Below, piece by piece: positions 37,065 through 45,647 of a stretch of DNA of 64,000 nt. Source of the stretch: Pseudomonas sp. NKUCC02_KPG. GTDB lineage: Bacteria; Pseudomonadota; Gammaproteobacteria; Pseudomonadales; Pseudomonadaceae. The position numbers and the translations under genes are program-made. The DNA is taken from NCBI RefSeq assembly GCF_019345465.1, contig NZ_JAHKRC010000007.1, positions 124,001 through 188,000 of the forward strand, in the 5' to 3' direction. The first letter of the stretch is position 1. Each line of letters starts with the position of its first letter. The notes beneath the pieces were generated by a model. The model saw only the letters and a list, made by a program, of their open reading frames with translations. It was not told the origin of the DNA and ran no database searches.

Positions 37065-38114
37065 ATGACGCCGCGTGTTCGCTGCCTGCTTGCCATAGCC
37101 CTGATACCGCTGATCAATGGCTGTTCCAGTGCGTCGTATTACTCGCAACTGGCGGGAGGGCAATGGCAGATATTGCAGGCTCGCGAGCCGGTGAGCACGG
37201 TCATTGCCGACCCGCAGCGCCCGGTTGTATTGCGTGAGCAATTGGTAAAAGCCCAGGCCGCACGAAACTTCGCCAGTCAGCATTTGTACTTGCCGGATAA
37301 CCAGAGCTATCGGCTGTATGCCGACCTGAAGCGGCCTTACGTCGTGTGGAACGTGTTCGCCACACCGGAGTTTTCCCTCACCCCCGTGACCCATTGCTTC
37401 CCGATTGCCGGGTGCGTGGCCTACCGTGGTTATTATTCTCAGGGGGCGGCGCGAGGGGAAGCAGCCCTGCAGCGTCAGGACGGCAAGGACGTGTTTGTCA
37501 GCGGGGTTGAGGCCTACTCGACATTGGGCTGGTTCGATGACCCCATTTTCAACAGCATGCTCACCTGGGGCGATGAACGGCTAGCCACCCTGATTTTTCA
37601 CGAACTGGCCCATCAGCGTTTTTATGTGAAGGACGACAGCGAGTTCAATGAGTCTTTCGCCAGCTTCGTCGAACAGGAAGGCACTCGCCAATGGCGCGCC
37701 CGCCAGGGTCTTTCACCGGCCAGCGACAATGGTTTGCAGCAGCGAAAGCAATTTATCGCGTTGGTACTCGACACCCGCCAACGGCTGCAAGACCTCTACG
37801 CCCAGCCTTTGCCTGCCGATGAAATGCGTCAGCGCAAAGCGGCTGAATTTGAACGCATGCGCCACGAGTACCGTCAGTTACGGGATCAGCAATGGGGTGG
37901 GAACAAGCGCTTCGATGGGTGGGTCAATTCGCCGATGACCAACGCCAAGCTGCTGCCTTTCGGGCTGTATGACCAGTGGGTGCCAGCATTCACCGCGCTG
38001 TTTGAATCCGTTGACGGCAACTGGCCGAACTTCTATCGCGAGGTAGAGCAACTGGCAAAACTGCCACTGCAACAGCGCAAGGCGGCGTTGCAGCAGTGGA
38101 TTGCGCGCCACTAG
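37065..38114 (+). CDS. COG4324-type predicted aminopeptidase, lipoprotein
   Basis: A 349-residue exported protein. A signal peptide ends LINGCSS, a probable lipidation site at C20. A central zinc-protease motif H-E-L-A-H (LIFHELAHQRFYV) is followed by a glutamate-containing stretch, NESFASFVEQEG, the usual third ligand region of gluzincins. The family is annotated as predicted aminopeptidase with no known substrate. The start at 37065 begins the signal peptide. Its stop abuts the stop of the convergent phosphatase gene with no base between. Confidence 0.75.
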   Translation: MTPRVRCLLAIALIPLINGCSSASYYSQLAGGQWQILQAREPVSTVIADPQRPVVLREQLVKAQAARNFASQHLYLPDNQSYRLYADLKRPYVVWNVFATPEFSLTPVTHCFPIAGCVAYRGYYSQGAARGEAALQRQDGKDVFVSGVEAYSTLGWFDDPIFNSMLTWGDERLATLIFHELAHQRFYVKDDSEFNESFASFVEQEGTRQWRARQGLSPASDNGLQQRKQFIALVLDTRQRLQDLYAQPLPADEMRQRKAAEFERMRHEYRQLRDQQWGGNKRFDGWVNSPMTNAKLLPFGLYDQWVPAFTALFESVDGNWPNFYREVEQLAKLPLQQRKAALQQWIARH

Positions 38115-38750
38115 TCAGCTGGACTTGAGCCAGCCCTTCACGGCGCAGATGGCAAAGGGGCTGGTGCTGCATGCACCGCTGCTCAGGGCTGCGCGCAATT
38201 GCGTGATATCAGCTTTCATCATGTAGCTCGCGCCATCCTTGAAATGTGAGTTTTGGCCAAAGCCGCCTTCGGTCATTTCCTTCAGCGCGTCTTCTTTGCT
38301 CCAGTCCTGTACCACCACGCGGTACATCGCCGCCATCAGGCCGGTGCGGTCCACGCCGTGCTTGCAGTGCATCAGCACCGGGCCTTTGGCTTGTGCCGTC
38401 TGGATGGCGCGCAGGGCGGCCAGTACGTCGGTGTCATCCACATGGTTGGTGCGATAAGGCAACTGGACCTGTGCTACATCGGGGCTCTTGAGCCAGGAGG
38501 CATCGGCCTCAGGCAAGAAGTTGATCACCGTGGCGATCTGCAGTTTTTCCAGCAACGGCTGTGCAGCGCTGTCAGGCAAGGCGCTGCGGTACAGGGTTGG
38601 GGACATTTGATACAGGTTGTACTGTGCGGCGACAGGTTGAGCCCACTGTGCAGGGCGAGCCTGGGTTGTTTCGTCGGCCTGAGCCTGGGGCAATGCAAAC
38701 GCTGCCAGCAATGTCAGGCACAGGGCGGGGAAAAACCGGGCTTTGGGCAT
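38115..38750 (-). CDS. Periplasmic dual-specificity/tyrosine phosphatase-like protein
   Basis: A 211-residue protein with a signal peptide (ending LPQAQA). The phosphatase signature is C129-K-H-G-V-D-R135-T-G (VLMHCKHGVDRTGLMAA), i.e. HCx5R, and an upstream aspartate region around NHVDDTDVL may give the general acid. It begins at 38750 where the signal peptide starts; upstream in-frame codons to 38831 are not needed. The substrate is unknown. Relatives include Pseudomonas TpbA-like periplasmic phosphatases, so a signalling role is possible. Confidence 0.78.
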   Translation of the reverse strand: MPKARFFPALCLTLLAAFALPQAQADETTQARPAQWAQPVAAQYNLYQMSPTLYRSALPDSAAQPLLEKLQIATVINFLPEADASWLKSPDVAQVQLPYRTNHVDDTDVLAALRAIQTAQAKGPVLMHCKHGVDRTGLMAAMYRVVVQDWSKEDALKEMTEGGFGQNSHFKDGASYMMKADITQLRAALSSGACSTSPFAICAVKGWLKSS

Positions 38751-39039
38751 ATTCAGTTCGACCACTTCAACAGGGATTATCAGGAGGTGGCGGCAGATTG
38801 AGTGATTTGTGATCAAAACCCTGTGAGCCATTTGTTAAAAAAACGTGAAGGCGCAAAAGGCAGGTGCGGCAAAATTACGCATGAAACGATTCACCTGGGC
38901 GCCCGGCCTGTTAGTATTTGTAACCAAAGTTTGCAAGCGTGTTGTTTTCCTTCGGTCAACATCGACCCGTATCGCTGCCAAAACGAAAAGCTGCCCATGA
39001 GCGGCTGTAATCCGTGACTGCCTGATGAGGTGCCCCCGC

Positions 39040-39777
39040 ATGTCTGAGCAAGACAACCCCCGGCGTGAGTTTTTGCGCAAAACCCTGACCCTGATTCCAG
39101 TGGTCACTGTCGCCAGCACCGGTCTGGGTAGCACGGTGATGATGGCCACGCCTGCGGTCGCCGCGCCTGAACCTGCACAGCGCCCTTCGAGCCCTGGCAA
39201 AGCGTATGAGCCGACGTACTTCACGGCTGAGGAGTGGGCGTTCGTAAACGCCGCTGTCGCACGCCTGATCCCTGCAGACGAACAAGGCCCAGGCGCTTTG
39301 GAAGCCGGTGTACCGGAATATATCGACCGCCAGATGAACACGCCTTACGCCAGCGGTGCGCTGTGGTTCATGCAAGGCCCGTTCAATGCCGACGCGCCAC
39401 CCGAGATGGGCTGGCAGAGCAAACTGGTACCAAAACAGATCTATCGCTTGGGCATCGCTGCCACGGAGGAGCTCTGCAAAAAAGCCTATAACTCAACATT
39501 TGCTGGGCTAGACAGCGCTACCCGAGACGAAGTGCTCAAACAACTGGAGGCCGGTACGCCTAAATTCGATAGCGTTCCGGCCAAGATGTTTTTCAGCTTT
39601 TTGCTGCAAAACACCAAGGAAGGCTTCTTTTGCGACCCTATTCACGGTGGCAACAAAGGCATGGTCGGCTGGACCATGATCGGCTTCCCCGGCGCGCGCG
39701 CTGATTTCATGGACTGGGTCGAACGCAACGAGCAGTACCCCTTCCCGGCAGTTTCCATTCGCGGCGAGAGGGCTTGA
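39040..39777 (+). CDS. Gluconate 2-dehydrogenase-type small subunit (subunit 3), TAT-exported
   Basis: A 245-residue protein with a twin-arginine signal (NPRREFLRKTLTL, RR at residues 8-9) and a cleavage region near TPAVAAP. The mature domain is the gluconate_2-dh3 fold, usually the gamma subunit of membrane FAD dehydrogenases for gluconate, 2-ketogluconate or sorbitol. TAT export suggests it is folded in the cytoplasm and may carry the flavoprotein across. It starts at 39040; the ORF continues to an upstream in-frame ATG at 39025. The flavoprotein gene follows 2 bases later. Confidence 0.88.
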   Translation: MSEQDNPRREFLRKTLTLIPVVTVASTGLGSTVMMATPAVAAPEPAQRPSSPGKAYEPTYFTAEEWAFVNAAVARLIPADEQGPGALEAGVPEYIDRQMNTPYASGALWFMQGPFNADAPPEMGWQSKLVPKQIYRLGIAATEELCKKAYNSTFAGLDSATRDEVLKQLEAGTPKFDSVPAKMFFSFLLQNTKEGFFCDPIHGGNKGMVGWTMIGFPGARADFMDWVERNEQYPFPAVSIRGERA

Positions 39778-39779
39778 GC

Positions 39780-41564
39780 ATGTCGACCGTTATGAAAAAA
39801 GTTGATGCAGTTATCGTCGGTTTCGGTTGGACAGGCGCGATCATGGCCAAAGAGCTGACCGAAGCTGGCCTGAATGTTGTGGCCCTTGAGCGCGGCCCAA
39901 TGCAGGACACCTACCCGGATGGTAACTATCCACAGGTGATTGATGAGCTCACCTACAGCGTGCGTAAAAAGCTCTTTCAGGACGTCTCCAAAGAAACCGT
40001 CACCATCCGCCATAGTGTCAATGACGTGGCCTTGCCCAACCGCCAGCTGGGCGCGTTTTTGCCTGGCAACGGTGTGGGCGGCGCGGGTTTGCACTGGTCG
40101 GGCGTGCACTTTCGGGTCGATCCGATGGAGCTGCGCATGCGCAGTCATTACGAAGAGCGCTACGGTAAAAACTTTATCCCCAAGGACATGACCATCCAGG
40201 ACTTCGGCGTCAGCTATGAAGAGCTGGAGCCGTTTTTCGACTACGCCGAGAAAGTCTTCGGAACGTCGGGCCAGGCCTGGACCGTAAACGGCCAATTGGT
40301 CGGTGAAGGCAAGGGTGGCAACCCTTATGCAGCGGATCGCTCCGATCACTTCCCGCTGGTGTCGCAGAAGAACACCTACTCGGCACAGCTGTTTCAGAAG
40401 GCGGCCAATGAAGTGGGCTACAAGCCTTACAACCTGCCGTCGGCCAACACCTCGGGGCCTTATACCAACCCTTATGGCGCGCAGATGGGCCCGTGCAACT
40501 TCTGCGGCTTTTGCAGTGGTTATGTCTGCTACATGTACTCCAAGGCATCGCCCAACGTAAATATTCTGCCAGCGCTCAAGCCGCTGCCGAATTTTGAGCT
40601 GCGCCCTGACGCCCATGTCATCCGGGTCAATCTGGACAGCACCAAGAGCAAAGCCACCGGTGTGACCTACATCGATGCACTGGGCCGTGAGATCGAACAA
40701 CCGGCCGATCTGGTGATCCTGGGTGCATTCCAGCTGCATAACGTGCGTTTGATGCTGCTGTCGGGGATTGGCAAACCCTATGACCCGAAAACCGGTGAAG
40801 GTGTGGTGGGCAAAAACTTCGCCTACCAGAACATGGCCACCATCAAGGCGTACTTCGACAAAGACGTACACACCAACAACTTCATCGGCGCTGGCGGCAA
40901 TGGCGTGGCGATCGATGATTTCAATGCGGATAACTTCGACCACGGGCCGCACGGCTTTGTCGGCGGTTCGCCGATGTGGGTCAACCAGGCGGGCAGCCGG
41001 CCGATTGCCGGAACTTCAAACCCGCCGGGCACCCCGGCCTGGGGCAGTGCCTGGAAGCGTGCAACCGCCGATTACTACACCCACCAAGTGTCGATGGATG
41101 CCCACGGTGCGCATCAGTCCTACCGTAGCAACTACCTCGATCTGGACCCGGTGTATCGCGATTCCTTCGGCCAGCCGCTGCTGCGCATGACGTTCGACTG
41201 GCAAGAAAACGACATCAAAATGAACCGTTTCATGATGGGGAAAATGGGCAAGATCGCCGAAGCGATGAACCCGAAAGCCATTGCCCGGATCGGCAAGCAA
41301 GTCGGTGATCACTTCAATACGGCCTCCTACCAGACCACTCACCTTAACGGTGGCGCGATCATGGGCACGAATCCGAAAACCAGTGCACTGAACCGTTACC
41401 TGCAGAGCTGGGACGTGCACAACGTGTTTGTGCCGGGTGCGTCTGCCTTCCCGCAAGGCTTGGGATACAACCCGACAGGTCTGGTTGCTGCGTTGACCTA
41501 TTGGTCGGCTCGGGCGATCCGCGAGCAGTACCTGAAAAACCCCGGCCCACTGGTTCAGGCATAA
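39780..41564 (+). CDS. GMC-family FAD dehydrogenase, large subunit of gluconate-type dehydrogenase
   Basis: A 594-residue flavoprotein. The N-terminal FAD-binding Rossmann motif is VDAVIVGFGWTGAIMAKEL. A GNGVGGAGLHWSG loop follows, and a cysteine-rich segment (NFCGFCSGYVCYMYSK), as seen in cluster-binding relatives. The GMC C-terminal domain has TTHLNGGAIMG and FPQGLGYNPTG. It would oxidise a sugar acid in the periplasm and pass electrons to the cytochrome. It has no signal peptide and probably hitch-hikes with the TAT subunit. The substrate (gluconate or 2-ketogluconate) cannot be decided. Confidence 0.88.
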   Translation: MSTVMKKVDAVIVGFGWTGAIMAKELTEAGLNVVALERGPMQDTYPDGNYPQVIDELTYSVRKKLFQDVSKETVTIRHSVNDVALPNRQLGAFLPGNGVGGAGLHWSGVHFRVDPMELRMRSHYEERYGKNFIPKDMTIQDFGVSYEELEPFFDYAEKVFGTSGQAWTVNGQLVGEGKGGNPYAADRSDHFPLVSQKNTYSAQLFQKAANEVGYKPYNLPSANTSGPYTNPYGAQMGPCNFCGFCSGYVCYMYSKASPNVNILPALKPLPNFELRPDAHVIRVNLDSTKSKATGVTYIDALGREIEQPADLVILGAFQLHNVRLMLLSGIGKPYDPKTGEGVVGKNFAYQNMATIKAYFDKDVHTNNFIGAGGNGVAIDDFNADNFDHGPHGFVGGSPMWVNQAGSRPIAGTSNPPGTPAWGSAWKRATADYYTHQVSMDAHGAHQSYRSNYLDLDPVYRDSFGQPLLRMTFDWQENDIKMNRFMMGKMGKIAEAMNPKAIARIGKQVGDHFNTASYQTTHLNGGAIMGTNPKTSALNRYLQSWDVHNVFVPGASAFPQGLGYNPTGLVAALTYWSARAIREQYLKNPGPLVQA

Positions 41565-41576
41565 GGAGCGATGACC

Positions 41577-42833
41577 ATGAAAGCATTTGTTATCGCGACC
41601 CTGACACTCTTCGCCAGCCTCTCGGCGGTGGCTGCAGACAGTGACCCGCAAGCGTTGGTCAAGCAAGGTGAATACCTGGCTCGCGCCGGTGACTGTGTGG
41701 CCTGCCACACCGCCAAGGACGGCAAGCCGTTCGCCGGTGGCCTGGCGATGGAAACCCCGATCGGTACGATTTATTCGACCAACATCACGCCGGGCAAAAG
41801 CGGCATTGGCAGCTACAGCTTTGAAGATTTCGACAAAGCCGTGCGCCACGGCGTCGCGCAAAATGGCAGCACCTTGTATCCGGCCATGCCGTATCCGTCC
41901 TATGCGCGGGTCAATGAGGCCGATATGCAGGCGTTGTATGCCTACTTTATGAAGGGCGTGAAACCTGTCGAGCAAGTGAACCAGGAGGCCGATATTCCGT
42001 GGCCGCTGAGCATGCGCTGGCCGTTGGCGATATGGCGCTGGCTGTTTGCTCCGCAGGTTGAAGACTTCAAGCCGCAAACCGGGCAAGACGCGGTGACAAG
42101 TCGCGGTGCGTATCTGGTGGAAGGCCTTGGGCACTGCGGTGCGTGCCACACGCCACGGGCACTGACCATGCAGGAAAAAGCCCTGAGTGCCAGCGACAGC
42201 CCGGCGTTTCTGTCAGGCAGCACACCACTGGAAGGCTGGATCGCGAAGAACCTGCGCGGTGACCACAAGGACGGTCTGGGCAGTTGGAGCGAGGCGCAAC
42301 TGGTGCAGTTCCTCAAGACCGGGCGCAGTGATCGCAGTGCTGTATTTGGTGGCATGAGTGATGTGATCGTGCACAGCATGCAGTACATGTCCGAGGATGA
42401 TCTGACCGCTATCGCTCGATACTTGAAGTCGTTGCCTGCGGTTGATCCGGCTGACGTGCCCCATCAGTACGATCCGGCGGTAGCGGATGCCCTGTGGAAC
42501 GGTGACGACAGCAAGCGCGGCGCTGCGGTGTATATCGATAACTGCGCGGCCTGCCATCGCACTGACGGTCATGGCTACACCCGAGTGTTCCCTGCCCTGG
42601 CGGGTAACCCGGTGTTGCAGTCGGCGGACCCGACGTCGCTGATTCATATCGTGCTTAAAGGTGGGACGTTGCCGGCGACGCATACGGCGCCGTCGACCTT
42701 CACCATGCCTGCTTTCGACTGGCGTTTGTCGGATCAGGAAGTGGCCGATGTGGTCAATTTCATCCGCACCAGTTGGGGTAACAAGGCGGGTGAAGTGAAG
42801 GCCGGGGATGTGAAGGCGATTCGCACACCCTGA
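41577..42833 (+). CDS. Triheme cytochrome c subunit of gluconate-type dehydrogenase
   Basis: A 418-residue exported cytochrome with a signal peptide (ending SAVAA) and three heme-binding CxxCH motifs: C40-VA-C43-H44, GHCGACH and NCAACH. It would carry electrons from the GMC subunit to ubiquinone or the respiratory chain. I prefer the ATG at 41577 because AAGGAG is eight bases upstream; the in-frame ATG at 41571 is too close to it. Twelve bases separate it from the GMC gene. Confidence 0.9.
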   Translation: MKAFVIATLTLFASLSAVAADSDPQALVKQGEYLARAGDCVACHTAKDGKPFAGGLAMETPIGTIYSTNITPGKSGIGSYSFEDFDKAVRHGVAQNGSTLYPAMPYPSYARVNEADMQALYAYFMKGVKPVEQVNQEADIPWPLSMRWPLAIWRWLFAPQVEDFKPQTGQDAVTSRGAYLVEGLGHCGACHTPRALTMQEKALSASDSPAFLSGSTPLEGWIAKNLRGDHKDGLGSWSEAQLVQFLKTGRSDRSAVFGGMSDVIVHSMQYMSEDDLTAIARYLKSLPAVDPADVPHQYDPAVADALWNGDDSKRGAAVYIDNCAACHRTDGHGYTRVFPALAGNPVLQSADPTSLIHIVLKGGTLPATHTAPSTFTMPAFDWRLSDQEVADVVNFIRTSWGNKAGEVKAGDVKAIRTP

Positions 42834-42840
42834 GTATCGG

Positions 42841-42926
42841 TTGGGAGCGGGCTTGCTCGCGATGCAGTTGACTCGGTATGCCTGAATTACCGATTCGATC
42901 CCATCGCGAGCAAGCCCGCTCCCACA
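42841..42926. repeat. REP-type palindrome, copy 3
   Basis: GGGAGCGGGCTTGCTCGCGATG is mirrored by CATCGCGAGCAAGCCCGCTCCC. It lies between the convergent cytochrome and binding-protein genes. Confidence 0.85.
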
Positions 42927-42934
42927 GTGGGTAT

Positions 42935-43576
42935 TCAGGGTTGTTTTGCACCCATCCCGAACCATTTCTGCGACAAGGCCTCCAGCCGGCCATCGGCCTT
43001 GATCCGCTGCAGTGCCTTGTCCAGGCTGGCCTGGAACGCCGGGTTGCCTTTCTGGAAGGGAATGGCCAGGGCAACTTCCTCATCAGTGACCGGCGCTTTC
43101 TGCGCCACGGTTACCAATGGCCCGCGGTCGACAAACGCGTTGCCCTGAACTACGCCTAATGTCTGGCCCTGCAACATGGCAAGGCTGTTGGGTGAGCGCG
43201 GTGGTTCCTGCCGGGCTATCGTCTGCGCTTGCAGGTGGCTGTAAGGCTCGCTGAAGTCGAAACGATCCTGAAGTTCGGGAGTCAAAGCGATGTGGTTGAT
43301 GGCAACGTCGTATTTGCCGCTCTCAACGCCCGGCAACAGGTCATTGCTGTCCGTCACAAGAATGGAGGGATGCACTTCCAGTTCCTGAGCCAGCAGCTCG
43401 CCCAATTCAACGTCAAAGCCGGTCAGGCGCCCGTCTTGCTTGAAGCTGAACGGGGGCATGTCGGCCTCAAGGGCGATGCGCAGTTCGCCTCGGTCGTTCA
43501 CGTCGTCGATCAGTTCGGCTTGAGCAAAAGGGCTCGCCAATGGCAGTAAAAGCATCAGGCCTGGCAGGAAACGCAT
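42935..43576 (-). CDS. Amino-acid-type periplasmic binding protein, internally shortened
   Basis: A 213-residue SBP_bac_3 protein; usual members are about 245-270. It has a signal peptide (ending SPFAQA) and lobe 1 ADMPPFSFKQDGRLTGFDVELGELLA. The hinge region is SGKYDVAINHIALTPELQDRFDFSEPY and the C-terminus is ADGRLEALSQKWFG. In lobe 2, TLGVVQGNAF runs directly into VDRGPLVTVAQ. Relatives have about 30-40 residues there, including the A-G-R-x-D-A segment before VDR. The frame is intact and AAGGAGTG precedes the start. It may be a non-functional or altered receptor; no permease is adjacent. Confidence 0.72.
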   Translation of the reverse strand: MRFLPGLMLLLPLASPFAQAELIDDVNDRGELRIALEADMPPFSFKQDGRLTGFDVELGELLAQELEVHPSILVTDSNDLLPGVESGKYDVAINHIALTPELQDRFDFSEPYSHLQAQTIARQEPPRSPNSLAMLQGQTLGVVQGNAFVDRGPLVTVAQKAPVTDEEVALAIPFQKGNPAFQASLDKALQRIKADGRLEALSQKWFGMGAKQP

Positions 43577-43715
43577 GGACACTCCTTGGAATTTGTTGCA
43601 AGCGATTCGCAATTGGCGTCCGCTTTGCTTTATGTTGGTCAGTTGCGGCGTTGGACAACAGATTGGCTCAAAGTTGTCCGGCGTCGAAGAATTTTGCAAA
43701 AAACCGGAGAAAAAA

Positions 43716-44153
43716 ATGAAAGCTCTACTGTCTCGTGTTGCGTTGGCTTCTGTGTTGATGGGCGCTTCGGTCATGGCGACTGCGGCGGGCCTGGAATCGG
43801 AACCGGCTCCAAAAGGCGCCAAGGTTTTCATCGTCGAACCTAAAGACGGTGCCACCGTTGATCAAACGTTCACCGTTAAATTCGGTATCGAAGGCATGCC
43901 TCTGGCGCCTATTACCGAAGCCACTCCCCATGCTGGCCACCACCACCTGCTGATTGACGTCGACCAGTTGCCAGCCGAGAACGCACCCATTCCGGCCGAT
44001 GCCAACCATATCCACTTCGGCAAGGCCCAGACCGAAACCCAGGTAACCCTGCCACCCGGCAAGCACACCCTGCAACTGGTGCTGGGCAACCAGGTGCACG
44101 TGCCGTTCAAGCCAAGCATCGTGTCGAAGAAAATCACGGTTGATGTGAAATAA
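43716..44153 (+). CDS. DUF4399 periplasmic protein
   Basis: A 145-residue exported protein with a signal peptide (ending VMATAAG) and a single beta-rich domain. It holds the histidine-rich stretch ATPHAGHHHLLID and NHIHFGKAQTE. The histidines suggest metal binding, which is inference. It starts at 43716; it is divergent from the binding protein and ends at a strong bidirectional terminator. Confidence 0.8.
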   Translation: MKALLSRVALASVLMGASVMATAAGLESEPAPKGAKVFIVEPKDGATVDQTFTVKFGIEGMPLAPITEATPHAGHHHLLIDVDQLPAENAPIPADANHIHFGKAQTETQVTLPPGKHTLQLVLGNQVHVPFKPSIVSKKITVDVK

Positions 44154-44168
44154 GTATTTTCGACCCAC

Positions 44169-44199
44169 AAAAAAGGGAGACCCGAGGGTCTCCCTTTTT
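44169..44199. terminator. Bidirectional terminator between DUF4399 and serA
   Basis: An A-run, GGGAGACCC, GAG, GGTCTCCC and T-run form a perfect stem with an A-run before and T-run after it, serving both convergent genes. Confidence 0.9.
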
Positions 44200-44211
44200 A
44201 GTAACGCACGT

Positions 44212-45441
44212 TTAGAACAAAACGCGGCAACGGATCGTGCCGTTGACGGTCTGCAACTTCTCTTGCGCCAGGTCCGAAGACTCGGCATCCACGTCGATCA
44301 CTACATAGCCAACTTTTTCGTTGGTTTGCAGGAACTGACCGGAGATGTTGATCCCGTTTTCGGCGAAGATCTTGTTGATCTCGCTCATCACACCCGGGAT
44401 GTTCTCGTGGATGTGCAGCAGACGGTGCTTGCCAGGGTGAGCCGGCAGGGCCACTTCAGGGAAGTTCACGGACGATACCGAGGTACCGTTGTCGCTGTAC
44501 TTGACCAGTTTTTCTGCCACTTCCAGACCGATGTTGGCTTGCGCTTCAGCGGTGGAACCGCCGATGTGCGGGGTCAGGATCACGTTGTCCAGGCCGCGCA
44601 GCGGGCTTTCGAACACGTCGTCGTTGGAGCGCGGCTCAACCGGGAACACGTCGATGGCGGCGCCGATCAGGTGCTTGTCCTTGATCGCGTCAGCCAGGGC
44701 ATCCAGCTCAACCACGGTGCCACGTGCGGCGTTGATCAGAATCCCGCCCTTTTTGATGGCGCGGATTTCTTTCTCACCGATCATCCACTGGGTGGCTGCG
44801 GTTTCAGGAACGTGCAGGGTGACGATGTCGGACATGCCCAGCAGTTCGTGCAGATTGCCAACCTGGGTTGCGTTGCCCAATGGCAGCTTGGTCACGGTGT
44901 CGTAGAAGAACACTTGCATGCCCAGGCTTTCAGCCAGTACCGACAGCTGAGTGCCGATAGAGCCGTAACCGACGATACCCAGCTTCTTGCCACGGATTTC
45001 GAAGGAGTTGGCCGCGCTTTTGATCCAGCCACCACGGTGGCAGGAAGCGTTTTTCTCAGGGATGCCACGCAACAACAGGATCGCTTCAGCCAGCACCAAC
45101 TCAGCCACCGAACGGGTGTTGGAGTACGGTGCGTTGAAAACAGCGATACCGCGTTCGCGAGCAGCGTTGAGGTCGACCTGGTTGGTGCCGATGCAGAAAC
45201 AACCAACAGCGACCAATTTCTTGGCGCAGTCGAACACTTCTTCGGTCAGCTGGGTACGAGAACGGATGCCGATAAAGTGGGCATCAGCGATCTTTTCCTT
45301 CAGCTGGGCTTCAGGCAAGGAACTGGTGATGTACTCAATGCTGGTGTACCCGGCAGATTTGAGCACTTCAACAGCGGATTGGTGGACGCCTTCCAAAAGA
45401 AGGAACTTGATCTTGCTCTTATCGAGAGAAGTCTTGCTCAT
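44212..45441 (-). CDS. serA: D-3-phosphoglycerate dehydrogenase
   Basis: A 409-residue NAD enzyme starting serine synthesis. The substrate-binding domain is followed by the NAD-binding domain (LGIVGYGSIGTQLSVLAESLG). The catalytic arginine is in INAARGTVV and the histidine in LTPHIGGSTAEAQ. A C-terminal ACT domain (from about residue 335) handles serine feedback. I begin at MSKTSLDKSKI (45441); the frame stays open upstream to 45588 but that part is not family-like. It is divergent from a D-2-hydroxyglutarate dehydrogenase gene. Confidence 0.95.
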   Translation of the reverse strand: MSKTSLDKSKIKFLLLEGVHQSAVEVLKSAGYTSIEYITSSLPEAQLKEKIADAHFIGIRSRTQLTEEVFDCAKKLVAVGCFCIGTNQVDLNAARERGIAVFNAPYSNTRSVAELVLAEAILLLRGIPEKNASCHRGGWIKSAANSFEIRGKKLGIVGYGSIGTQLSVLAESLGMQVFFYDTVTKLPLGNATQVGNLHELLGMSDIVTLHVPETAATQWMIGEKEIRAIKKGGILINAARGTVVELDALADAIKDKHLIGAAIDVFPVEPRSNDDVFESPLRGLDNVILTPHIGGSTAEAQANIGLEVAEKLVKYSDNGTSVSSVNFPEVALPAHPGKHRLLHIHENIPGVMSEINKIFAENGINISGQFLQTNEKVGYVVIDVDAESSDLAQEKLQTVNGTIRCRVLF

Positions 45442-45647
45442 CTGCGTAAACCTGTGTCCCAGAGAAAAAATGGCAGGGAATGGACAGCGAGAGCTGACCT
45501 GGCCGGCGTGAAGACCGGCACCGAGAATCGTCCTACGGCTCGATTCTGCGGGGGGGTCGTATGCTAGCATAAGCGCCCCGCTAAACACCCATTCCTGCGA
45601 CGTGAAGCGTTCTCAGGATGACCATGAATTGTTCGAGAGTTCTGTTG

